Assembly: GCA_946414625.1 (NCBI GenBank)
Contig: CAMKPI010000063.1
Coordinates: 1-8,330 of the forward strand
DNA: 8,330 nt
DNA from: an uncultured Spirochaetaceae bacterium
GTDB lineage: Bacteria > Spirochaetota > Spirochaetia > Sphaerochaetales > Sphaerochaetaceae
Direction: 5' to 3'
Made by a program: the position numbers and the translations under genes. Shown here piece by piece: positions 1 through 5,929 of this stretch; within the stretch, counting starts at the first letter, position 1; each line of letters begins with the position of its first letter. The notes under the pieces were generated by a model that did no database searches, was not told where the DNA came from, and saw nothing but the letters and a program-made list of their open reading frames with translations.

Positions 1-1448
1 CTGTTTTTTATTTTTTGTCTGCGGGTGCGGGATATCGGGTTTTCTCGGGATCCGTAGATTTGATTCGGGCCTTGGCTTTTGCCGCGCCGGCGGTTATCCT
101 TCTTTCGTTTTTCATTCCGCTTGCGAGGCTTGACGGGGCGTTCAGAGTGGTCGCGGTATCAGTTGCTGTGGCGGCCTTTCTTTGCATTCTGGGGAGCGTT
201 CTCAACGCTTTTGTTTTTGGCGGCGGACTCTTCGGGATGGGGCTGTCCGTTGCCGCCGGCGCCCTGATTTCCGTTTTTGTTCTTTTCCTGAACTTCTTTG
301 GATCCGAGAGTGCTTTCGGGCGTCCGTCTCTGAAGGTGTCTTTCTCGCATTTTCGGAAAACGGCTATCAGGGTGTTTCGTGCGGGCGGTGCGGCGGGTGC
401 CGGCATGTGCGCCCGCCTGGTACTTGTTTTTGCTTTGAACCGGATTCTCTACGAATGGGCCGGCGCTTATGCTGTGGCGGTGAACACTGTCGTGCTTACA
501 GCGGGAGCCGTCTGCTATATCCCGGCCTTCGCCGCAGGAGATGCAGTAAGGTTATTGGGAAATCTCCTCCGAACTGAGGAGGACAGGGCTGACTGCATCC
601 GCCTTGCGCGGAAGGGTTTGCTTCACGGGGAGGTTTTAGGCGTTTTGTGCCTTGCTCTTTTCTTGCCCGCCGCCAGGTTGTATCTGGGACTGTTCGTTTC
701 TCCCTTCGGATTAGCAGAGCGTGTCGTATTTCCGCTTGCAGTCTCAGGGTTCCTTTTTTTCATCCTCACAGTTGTCCTCTATGTTCCGTGCAGGATCCTT
801 CGGGATCTCTGCAAGGGATCTGGGCGGACTCTCGCGGCTGTAATCCTTGATTTTTTCGGATGTCTTGTCTTGCCTTTGGGGGCGGCATATCTGTTTGCGC
901 CTTCGTCTGATCCGTCGCGGTTTTGGCTCTGCTTTGCCCTGGGTGACGCCCTGCTTCTTGCTGCGGTCGTTGTTTACTCCTGCCTCAAAAACAGAGGAGA
1001 GAAGGGGTTCGGGCGAGTCTTGCTCCTCCCCGCGGATTTCGGATCGGATGTCCTTGCGGTATACGAATTCAGTGAGGAAGAGAGGGACCGCGGAAAGGTT
1101 CCGGGGATTGCGGACGCGGTGAGTGAATTTTGCATGGAGAACGGCGGGAGCCCCCGCACTGCATGGATCTTGTCTCTTGTCACAGAGGAGAGTGTGACAA
1201 ATTTCATGCGGCATGGTTTTGACGACGAACGGGTCCACCACGCGGATGTTCGCATCTCCCGTGTGCGGGATTCATGGGTTTTCCGGTTGTGCGACGACTG
1301 TCCGTTCTTCAGTCCGCTTAAATATCTCGAGAAGTTCGACACGGGAGATATAGGCGAGAATGTCGGTTTGAAGATGGTTCGAAGCATGTCGAAAGATATG
1401 CTGTATGACCGGCTGCCGGGCATGAACAACAAGGTGATAATAATCTGA
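1..1448 (+). CDS. MATE-like multispanning membrane protein fused to a C-terminal HATPase (anti-sigma/kinase-like) domain, 5'-truncated
   Basis: The frame is open from base 3 to a TGA at 1446-1448. A TTG at 15 could serve as a start, but the open frame above it and the membrane topology argue that the true start lies outside the window. Counting from that TTG (477 residues), residues 1-325 hold about eight or nine hydrophobic segments (near 15-38, 43-70, 72-95, 127-145, 149-175, 202-228, 236-262, 273-296 and 303-324). This looks like the later part of a 12-segment MATE/flippase-type transporter. Residues 330-477 resemble an RsbW-type HATPase: an N-box EESVTN (391-396, Asn396 as the expected Mg-ATP ligand), a D-containing G1-like DDCPFF (427-432), a G2-like GENVGLKMV (447-455), and a final strand NNKVIII. 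The family's transport substrate is unknown. The HATPase half may bind ATP to regulate transport or act as a phosphotransfer/anti-sigma module. The next gene follows after 15 nt, so co-transcription is likely. The HATPase call is firm; the MATE call is less so. Confidence 0.75.
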   Translation, partial: VFYFLSAGAGYRVFSGSVDLIRALAFAAPAVILLSFFIPLARLDGAFRVVAVSVAVAAFLCILGSVLNAFVFGGGLFGMGLSVAAGALISVFVLFLNFFGSESAFGRPSLKVSFSHFRKTAIRVFRAGGAAGAGMCARLVLVFALNRILYEWAGAYAVAVNTVVLTAGAVCYIPAFAAGDAVRLLGNLLRTEEDRADCIRLARKGLLHGEVLGVLCLALFLPAARLYLGLFVSPFGLAERVVFPLAVSGFLFFILTVVLYVPCRILRDLCKGSGRTLAAVILDFFGCLVLPLGAAYLFAPSSDPSRFWLCFALGDALLLAAVVVYSCLKNRGEKGFGRVLLLPADFGSDVLAVYEFSEEERDRGKVPGIADAVSEFCMENGGSPRTAWILSLVTEESVTNFMRHGFDDERVHHADVRISRVRDSWVFRLCDDCPFFSPLKYLEKFDTGDIGENVGLKMVRSMSKDMLYDRLPGMNNKVIII

Positions 1449-1463
1449 AAGATCCCGAATCTT

Positions 1464-2666
1464 ATGGAAGAACGTTTGAAGGTTTTGTATAGAAATTGTC
1501 GCCTTTGCCCAAATCTCTGCGGAGCGCGGAGGCTGGGGGAGTCGGCAGACGCGTTATCGGACGCCATCTCGGGGATGGTGCCGCTGCAAGATGAAGGCGT
1601 GACGGCTGAGGATGCATCAACGGCTTCCGGCGCGGGAATCGTGTCGCCACAATTACGAGATGCGGTGGCGCAAGAGAGAGTTGCGGCGGAGGCGTCCGGC
1701 GCTGGAATGTCCGCGAACAGGAATGGTTCTTCGAGTTTCCCACAGTGCCGGGATGACGCTTTTCGCAGTGGATTTGTCGGAATATGCGGTGAGACCGCTC
1801 AGGTGCGCGTTGCGTGGAGCGGGCTGCACAGGGGCGAGGAACCTCCGGTCTCCGGAGAGCGCGGAAGCGGAATGATTTTCTTCAGTGGGTGTCCGCTTCA
1901 TTGCGAGTTTTGTCAGAACAAGCAGATAAGCAAGAGATCCGGACTTGGACTGAGTCTCGCTCCAGGTGAACTTTCCCGGATGATGCTATCTTTGCAGGAT
2001 GCGGGAGCGCAGACTCTGAACCTTGTCACAGGCACCCATTTTGTGCCGTCTATTTTGGAAGCATTGGACGAGGCAAAGTCTTGCGGATTTTCCCTTCCGG
2101 TTGTTTGGAACTCCAGTGGCTACGAGACTGTGGAGGTCCTGCGTCTCATAGACCCGTACGTAGACTTGTATCTCCTGGACATAAAAACGCTTGATTTGGC
2201 GGTTGCGGGGAGGTTCTGCGGCTCTTCGCGGTACAGCGAGGCTATTCTCCCTGTTGTTCGGTTTCTGAAAAGGAGACATCCCGAAACCAGCCTTGTGGAT
2301 GGAGACCTCAAAGGAGTTCTTGCTCGGCATCTTGTCTTTCCGGGCTCGATAGATTCCACTGTGAATTTTCTGCACTGGTTTGCGGATAATCTGAAAGACA
2401 GTTTTCGCCTGTCTCTGATGACGCAATTCGTTCCGCCTTCTAGGGAAGAGATCTCTTTCACTCCTGTTTCAAGGGCGGAGTACAACATGCTTCTCCGTCT
2501 TGTGGACAGTCTCGGAATAGACGGCTTCATTCAGGAGCCTGACGGAAAGGACGCCCTCTGGCTGCCGGATTTTTCCCGGGACAATCCGTTCCCGGAGTCT
2601 TTCGCGGATCCGTTGCCATATTTTCTTGAATTGAAACACGCGCGGGGTGTTGGAGACTTTGCCTGA
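1464..2666 (+). CDS. PflX-like radical-SAM protein (pyruvate-formate-lyase-activating-enzyme-like) with an in-frame insertion
   Basis: This 400-residue protein belongs to the PflX-like radical-SAM group, whose members resemble glycyl-radical enzyme activases; their substrates are mostly unknown. The radical-SAM cluster motif is CPLHCEFC (Cys143, Cys147, Cys150), which should bind a 4Fe-4S cluster that cleaves S-adenosylmethionine. The family's N-terminal cysteine set is also present: Cys12, Cys15 and Cys19 in CRLCPNLC, then Cys108 in GFVGICGE, followed by the typical SGLHRGEEPPVSGERGSG stretch (119-136). In relatives, as I know them, the first three cysteines lie close to the fourth. Here about 75 low-complexity residues (about 26-101) separate them. 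The rest of the barrel looks intact: TLNLVTGTHFVPSILEAL, YLLDIKT, and the C-terminal GFIQE (354-358). ATG 1464 has only a weak ribosome site and lies 15 nt after the upstream stop, suggesting translational coupling. I see no frameshift, so the enzyme may be functional. Confidence 0.85.
   Translation: MEERLKVLYRNCRLCPNLCGARRLGESADALSDAISGMVPLQDEGVTAEDASTASGAGIVSPQLRDAVAQERVAAEASGAGMSANRNGSSSFPQCRDDAFRSGFVGICGETAQVRVAWSGLHRGEEPPVSGERGSGMIFFSGCPLHCEFCQNKQISKRSGLGLSLAPGELSRMMLSLQDAGAQTLNLVTGTHFVPSILEALDEAKSCGFSLPVVWNSSGYETVEVLRLIDPYVDLYLLDIKTLDLAVAGRFCGSSRYSEAILPVVRFLKRRHPETSLVDGDLKGVLARHLVFPGSIDSTVNFLHWFADNLKDSFRLSLMTQFVPPSREEISFTPVSRAEYNMLLRLVDSLGIDGFIQEPDGKDALWLPDFSRDNPFPESFADPLPYFLELKHARGVGDFA
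1540..1766 (+). repeat. Repeat-like in-frame insertion inside the radical-SAM gene
   Basis: This stretch encodes about residues 26-101 and breaks the otherwise well-kept N-terminal cysteine region. It contains two degenerate copies of one unit. The 18-nt core at 1622-1639 matches 1691-1708 at 16 of 18 bases, exactly 69 nt (23 codons) apart. Both copies encode ASGAG followed later by PQxRD (ASGAGIVSPQLRDA and ASGAGM...FPQCRDDA). A weaker third copy may begin near 1560. The second copy forms an imperfect inverted repeat: 1692-1704 (GCGTCCGGCGCTG) pairs with 1743-1759 (CAGTGCCG plus GACGC) with one G-U pair and a 4-nt bulge. A small perfect hairpin, CCATC/GATGG, lies at 1564-1578. Palindromic character and frame preservation suggest a REP/RPE-like dispersed element that was tolerated inside a protein. 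The boundaries are approximate. Confidence 0.5.
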
Positions 2667-2683
2667 AGAATTCTTTGGGCTAT

Positions 2684-2726
2684 GAGCCGCCTTTCTACGG
2701 AGGATCGCGAGCGGGCGGCTTCTTTA
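2684..2726 (+). terminator. Possible weak intrinsic terminator after the radical-SAM gene
   Basis: AGCCGCC at 2685-2691 can pair with GGCGGCT at 2714-2720. The stem is GC-rich and seven bases long, with a 22-nt loop, and is followed by TCTTT. The long loop and short T-run make this a weak candidate. The second arm also belongs to the 55-bp tandem repeat, so the pairing may be incidental. The same stem read on the minus strand has no T-run. Confidence 0.25.
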
Positions 2727-2830
2727 AAGGTGAGCGGGAACAAGGTGTCTGCGCTGAGGCGGCTCTGAGGTGGCTTCGCTAAATGTGAGCGGGAACAAGG
2801 TGGCTGCCCTGAGGCTGCTCTGCGGCGGCT
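2714..2830. repeat. 55-bp tandem direct repeat, two full copies plus a partial third
   Basis: Copy 1 spans 2714-2768 and copy 2 spans 2769-2823, with 47 of 55 positions identical. The best-kept core is GTGAGCGGGAACAAGGTG (2730-2747 and 2785-2802). The first seven bases of a third copy (GGCGGCT, 2824-2830) run into the stop codon of the minus-strand CNNM gene at 2829-2831. The array fills most of the gap between two convergent genes. Read on the plus strand, each copy can encode a leucine-rich-repeat-like phrase (VSGNKVSALRRL and LNVSGNKVAALRLL), but the 55-nt period is not a multiple of three, so no continuous frame exists. It could be a decayed gene remnant or a simple slippage repeat. Confidence 0.8.
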
Positions 2831-4169
2831 AGTCCTCGTTTTTGTCCAGAATTTTCACGGAGAGCTGCTCCACGCGGCGCCCCTGGGCGGAAAGCACGCG
2901 GATAAGAAGGCCGTATCTCTCAAAGGCGTCTCCAGCCTTTGGGAATTTCTCGAGAACCTCCACCGTCCAGCCTCCGACTGTCTCGCTGTCCGCTTCGAAA
3001 TCATCCTCATCAATGCCGACGATGTCCAAAAAGTCGCTTATGGGCAGGTCTCCGTCCACGATGAATTCCCCGTTTCCTTTTTCTACAACTTCCGCTTCGA
3101 CTGTGTCTGTCTCGTCCCAGATTTCTCCGACGAGCTCTTCCAGCACATCTTCCATCGTGATGATGCCTAGCGTGCCGGAGTACTCGTCTGTGACGATTGC
3201 AAGGTGCTGCTTCTCGCGCTTCAGCGTTTCCAGCACTGTGGGCATTTTCATCGTCTTGTAGACGTAGCAGGGATCCATCAAGAGGCCTCTTATGTCGAAC
3301 GACTCATGCTGTGAGCCTTTTCTTTCTGCGGCTTCCTGCAGGAACCTGTTCACATGCAGTACTCCGATGATGTTGTCTATGCTGTCCTTGTAGACCGGGA
3401 TCCTCGAGAACGGGGTGCGATCAATGAGGCGGTATATCTCGGAAAACCTGTCGTCGATATCAATTGCTTCGACATCCACCCTGGCGGTCATAGCCTGTGA
3501 AGCGGAGATTTCGGCAAAATCGATGGCGTTCGTGATGATCTGTTTTTCATCAGTGTCCAGCACTCCCTCGTCTTCGGCGGTGTCTATGATTGTGTGCAGC
3601 TCCTCGACCGATTCTTCCTCGTCCGAATCCTTATCTTCATTCATTGAGCCTTTGAACGGCAGAAGAATCAGATTCGTCAGCTGTGTCACGATGAATGCGA
3701 ACGGAGTCAGCGGCACGCCGATTATCTCGAGCGGAACCGAATATGCCATGGCCCGGCTCACGGCTTTTTTGCTGCTGATGATCTTCGGCATTGTCTCGCA
3801 GAATATTATCACCACGAATGTTATTACAACGGTGGAAACCCACGAGTATTTTTGATTACCGAAAATCAGGAGGACAAGAACCGATCCTATTGAGGACGCT
3901 GCGATATTCACAAGATTGTTCCCCATAAGGATCACAGAGAGGACCTGCTCGAAATTCTCGATCATGCGCAGGGCGCGTCGGGCTTTTCGTGAGGTTTTGG
4001 CTGCTTCCCTGTTTCCCGCTTTGCCCGGCGAATCGCCGCCGGAGGAGTCGCGCAGATTTTCCAGCCGTATGCGGTTCGCCGACATGTAAGCCATTTCCGC
4101 TCCGGAGAAAAAGGAGGAAAGGTACAGGCACAGGAAAAGGAGGGCTAAAAGCGTTGCGATCTGTATCAT
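2829..4169 (-). CDS. CNNM (DUF21)/tandem CBS/CorC_HlyC membrane protein, TlyC family
   Basis: This is a 446-residue protein of the CNNM/CorC family, whose bacterial members are mainly tied to Mg2+ or Co2+ export; the old name 'hemolysin' (TlyC/HlyC) is historical. The N-terminal CNNM domain covers about 1-172 with membrane segments near 4-26, 76-102, 110-126 and 142-170. It carries the family marks FFSGAEMA (20-27), GNNLVNI (83-89) and CETMPK (124-129). Two CBS domains follow (about 222-280 and 290-346), including FSRIPVYKDSIDNIIGVLHV and VTDEYSGTLGIITMEDVLEELVGEIWDE, which usually bind adenine nucleotides with Mg2+. The CorC_HlyC domain occupies about 355-440. A Lys/Arg- and Ser/Gly-rich cytosolic loop at 42-67 is longer than I would expect. 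ATG 4169 has AAGGAGG at 4186-4180. Its start overlaps the upstream gene's stop in ATGA, so the two are translationally coupled. Confidence 0.93.
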   Translation of the reverse strand: MIQIATLLALLFLCLYLSSFFSGAEMAYMSANRIRLENLRDSSGGDSPGKAGNREAAKTSRKARRALRMIENFEQVLSVILMGNNLVNIAASSIGSVLVLLIFGNQKYSWVSTVVITFVVIIFCETMPKIISSKKAVSRAMAYSVPLEIIGVPLTPFAFIVTQLTNLILLPFKGSMNEDKDSDEEESVEELHTIIDTAEDEGVLDTDEKQIITNAIDFAEISASQAMTARVDVEAIDIDDRFSEIYRLIDRTPFSRIPVYKDSIDNIIGVLHVNRFLQEAAERKGSQHESFDIRGLLMDPCYVYKTMKMPTVLETLKREKQHLAIVTDEYSGTLGIITMEDVLEELVGEIWDETDTVEAEVVEKGNGEFIVDGDLPISDFLDIVGIDEDDFEADSETVGGWTVEVLEKFPKAGDAFERYGLLIRVLSAQGRRVEQLSVKILDKNED

Positions 4170-5353
4170 TTTTCCGCTTCCTCCTTTTCCTGAAGGCTAT
4201 CGGCGGTTTTTTCCTCTGTTCGGGTGCGGGATGCCCGCTGGGCGGTCAATTCGTCGTCCAGGTAAACTTCTCTGATCTCGTCCGGTTCGTCTTTTCTTTC
4301 GCTCTTGGTTTTTCCTCTTCCGGCGCCCGAGGCGTCTTTCGAATGGACGGAGGATTCTTCCACGATATCGCTTTCGTCCCAAATGTCGCCGACAAGCTCC
4401 TCGATTATGTCTTCCACAGTGATGATTCCCGCGTTGCCGCCGTACTCGTCCTTCACAACCGCCATGTTGATTTTCTTTTTCGACATGAGGGGGAGGATTT
4501 CGTGGATCTCCGTGTCCGCATGCACGAAGTAGACCCTGTTAATCAGCGGTTTTAGGCGGAGTTTCTTGCCGTATTTGATATATCCCTTCAGAAATCGCCT
4601 TATGCCGAGAATTCCTATTATGTTGTCGATTGAGCCTTTGTATACAGGAATCCTGCTGTGCGTCTGGTCTTTTACAAAAGAGAGGATCTCCTCCAGCGGG
4701 GTGTCTATGTCCAGGGCTGTGACGTTCATCCGAGGGGTGAGTATGTCTCGGGCGCGAACGTCCCCGAACTGCATGGCGCTTGTGATGAGCTCTTTCTGAT
4801 CCTCGTCTATCGACCCTTCCTCTGCCATGTCCTCGACAATGTCCTGGATCTCGTCTTCGGTCACGGCGCCGTCATCGTCTCCATGGGTGTGTTCGGAAGC
4901 CTTCCTTCCGATGAATGAGAGCGCCGACGCAAGGGGCTTTATCAACTGCATCAGGGTTTTCATGAGGGCGGCCGACGAGAGGGACGCTTTGTAGGAATAC
5001 CTTTTTCCGATTGTTTTCGGCACCATTTCACCCAGGAAGAATGTCGCAAGGGTGATGAGGATTGTGGAAAGGGTTACAAAATTCACTCCCCATCTTTTCG
5101 TGACGTAGACTGTGGTGATGGTTGCCATTGTTATTGCGGCTGCGTTGTGCCAGATGAGGATTGTGGTGATTGCCCGGTCAAGCCGGTCCACGACCCAAAG
5201 CGCGGTTTTTGCCCTGCTGTCGCCGCGGTCGGCGGCTGTTTTCAGACGGTTTTTGGAAACCGATGCGAATGCTGTTTCCGCAAGTGACAGATATGCAGAA
5301 AAGACGAAAAGTGCGATGAGGGGTAATATCGGAGGCTGACTGCCTTCTTCCAT
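4166..5353 (-). CDS. CNNM (DUF21)/tandem CBS membrane protein lacking the CorC_HlyC domain
   Basis: This is the upstream partner of the CNNM pair, 395 residues from ATG 5353. The CNNM domain (about 8-150) has segments near 8-27, 61-84, 92-109 and 123-148. It keeps YLSLAETAFA (21-30) and LGEMVPK (107-113), but the usual GNNLVNI motif is replaced by IWHNAAAI (67-74). The CBS pair spans about 200-260 and 270-325, with THSRIPVYKGSIDNIIGILGI and VKDEYGGNAGIITVEDIIEELVGDIWDE. After residue 335 there is no recognisable CorC_HlyC domain. The protein ends in a charged, probably disordered tail of about 60 residues rich in Glu, Lys, Arg and Asp. The frame stays open upstream to a TTG at 5560, but that extension is Arg-rich and unlike the family. 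ATG 5353 instead has AAGGAG (5369-5364), although with a longish 10-nt gap. The stop overlaps the next gene by 4 nt. A likely role is divalent-cation transport, perhaps as a heteromer with its neighbour. Confidence 0.9.
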   Translation of the reverse strand: MEEGSQPPILPLIALFVFSAYLSLAETAFASVSKNRLKTAADRGDSRAKTALWVVDRLDRAITTILIWHNAAAITMATITTVYVTKRWGVNFVTLSTILITLATFFLGEMVPKTIGKRYSYKASLSSAALMKTLMQLIKPLASALSFIGRKASEHTHGDDDGAVTEDEIQDIVEDMAEEGSIDEDQKELITSAMQFGDVRARDILTPRMNVTALDIDTPLEEILSFVKDQTHSRIPVYKGSIDNIIGILGIRRFLKGYIKYGKKLRLKPLINRVYFVHADTEIHEILPLMSKKKINMAVVKDEYGGNAGIITVEDIIEELVGDIWDESDIVEESSVHSKDASGAGRGKTKSERKDEPDEIREVYLDDELTAQRASRTRTEEKTADSLQEKEEAEK

Positions 5354-5403
5354 GATTGGATGGCTCCTTTTGCCCAGCGGCAGGACACGTCTGTTTTTTG
5401 CCG

Positions 5404-5434
5404 GGGAGATACGCTCTGCTGTGGTATGTCTCCC
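5404..5434 (-). promoter_or_regulatory. Leader hairpin upstream of the CNNM operon
   Basis: In the minus-strand RNA, GGGAGA (5434-5429) pairs with TCTCCC (5409-5404), and TAC (5426-5424) pairs with GTA (5412-5410) across a 2-nt bulge. The loop is 11 nt. It lies about 50-80 nt before the ATG within an untranslated leader of roughly 210 nt. No T-run follows, so it is not a terminator. I do not recognise a known Mg2+ riboswitch such as the M-box. Confidence 0.4.
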
Positions 5435-5572
5435 GTTTGGGTTTCTGTTTTTCCGGGGCAATTTGTCCGTTCGCAGGACCTCTCGGGTGCAGTATGCTGA
5501 CCGCCCGGGGCTTTGTGCCCGTTTATTGCATTTCGCCCGGTTATAGCGTTGTGTCCGCAATCAATGCGGCAA

Positions 5573-5601
5573 ATTGTATAAGAATTTATTGAAGTAGTCA
5601 A
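5573..5601 (-). promoter_or_regulatory. Sigma70-type promoter of the CNNM operon
   Basis: On the minus strand, a -35 TTGACT (5601-5596) and a -10 TACAAT (5578-5573) are separated by exactly 17 nt. Both boxes are one base from consensus. Transcription should start near 5566, leaving an untranslated leader of about 210 nt before ATG 5353. Confidence 0.65.
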
Positions 5602-5619
5602 GGATGCTGGCGCGTGGAG

Positions 5620-5785
5620 GCTGCAACTTGTCCGGATCTGCGTGTAAGGCGGATAACCGTTGATAGAATTAGCCTTTCTTTATGACCGCTGCGACCTGTC
5701 CGTTTCCGTGTGTAAGGCGAACGGCATAATAACGCATAGCATGCGCAGAATCAGCTGCAACCTGTCCGCTCCCGCGTGTTAGGCG
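5620..5785. repeat. Three degenerate 32-nt direct repeats with a period of about 67 nt
   Basis: The copies lie at 5620-5651, 5688-5719 and 5754-5785. Each starts GCTGCRACYTGTCCG and ends GTGTWAGGCG, with a variable centre. Pairwise they differ at five or six of 32 positions. The segments between them are 36 and 34 nt. Sequence after copies 1 and 3 also shares ATAA...TTGATA, so the true unit may be a decayed tandem repeat of about 67 nt. Copy 1 can form a stem of TTGTCCG with CGGATAA, and copy 2 one of CCGTT with AACGG, but copy 3 lacks a clear equivalent. The array lies exactly between the two divergent promoters. It could be operator sites, a cluster of dispersed repeats or a structured RNA. 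Confidence 0.75.
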
Positions 5786-5834
5786 TGCTTATAAATTGAT
5801 ATGAATAAACGATTCTGTTGTAAAATAAATAAAT

Positions 5835-5869
5835 TTGTCATTGATAATTTTATTTAGTACAATTATATT
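5835..5869 (+). promoter_or_regulatory. Overlapping sigma70-type promoters of dprA
   Basis: Two frames of boxes fit. TTGTCA (5835-5840) and TACAAT (5858-5863) are separated by 17 nt. TTGATA (5841-5846) and TATATT (5864-5869) are also separated by 17 nt. The surroundings are strongly AT-rich. Transcription would start about 5870-5877, giving a leader of about 55 nt before ATG 5930. Confidence 0.6.
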
Positions 5870-5929
5870 ATTACACTGTGCTGTGCAATTCTGAAGAATC
5901 GGGCTGCGACGCTATATGCTGGAGGAAAA

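Larger units (their letters stand above)
5354..5929. other. 576-nt divergent intergenic region
   Basis: No convincing protein gene lies here. Short open frames on both strands lack ribosome sites and recognisable products. From left to right it holds the leader of the CNNM operon with a hairpin (5404-5434), a small CCGCA/TGCGG hairpin (5555-5569), the minus-strand promoter (5573-5601), three 32-nt repeats (5620-5785), an AT-rich stretch (about 5786-5875) with the dprA promoter, and a dprA leader of about 55 nt. Confidence 0.75.

Noticed and set aside
974..1567. Minus-strand open frame of 197 codons opposite the HATPase domain
   Set aside because: It is antisense to clear HATPase motifs, overlaps the next gene's start, and has low-information Ser/Arg-rich composition.
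3989..4555. Plus-strand open frame opposite the CNNM gene junction
   Set aside because: It spans the antisense of two certain genes and shows no motif or ribosome site.
5354..5560. N-terminal extension of the upstream CNNM protein to a TTG at 5560
   Set aside because: The added 69 residues are Arg/Lys-rich and unlike the family. ATG 5353 has a ribosome site and places the first membrane segment where the family expects it.
5555..5569. Terminator or riboswitch at the CCGCA/TGCGG hairpin
   Set aside because: The stem is only five base pairs, no T-run follows on either strand, and it overlaps the predicted transcription start.
5620..5785. CRISPR array
   Set aside because: Repeat and spacer sizes look right, but the repeats differ from each other at five or six of 32 positions, there are only three, the spacers share some sequence, and no cas gene is nearby.
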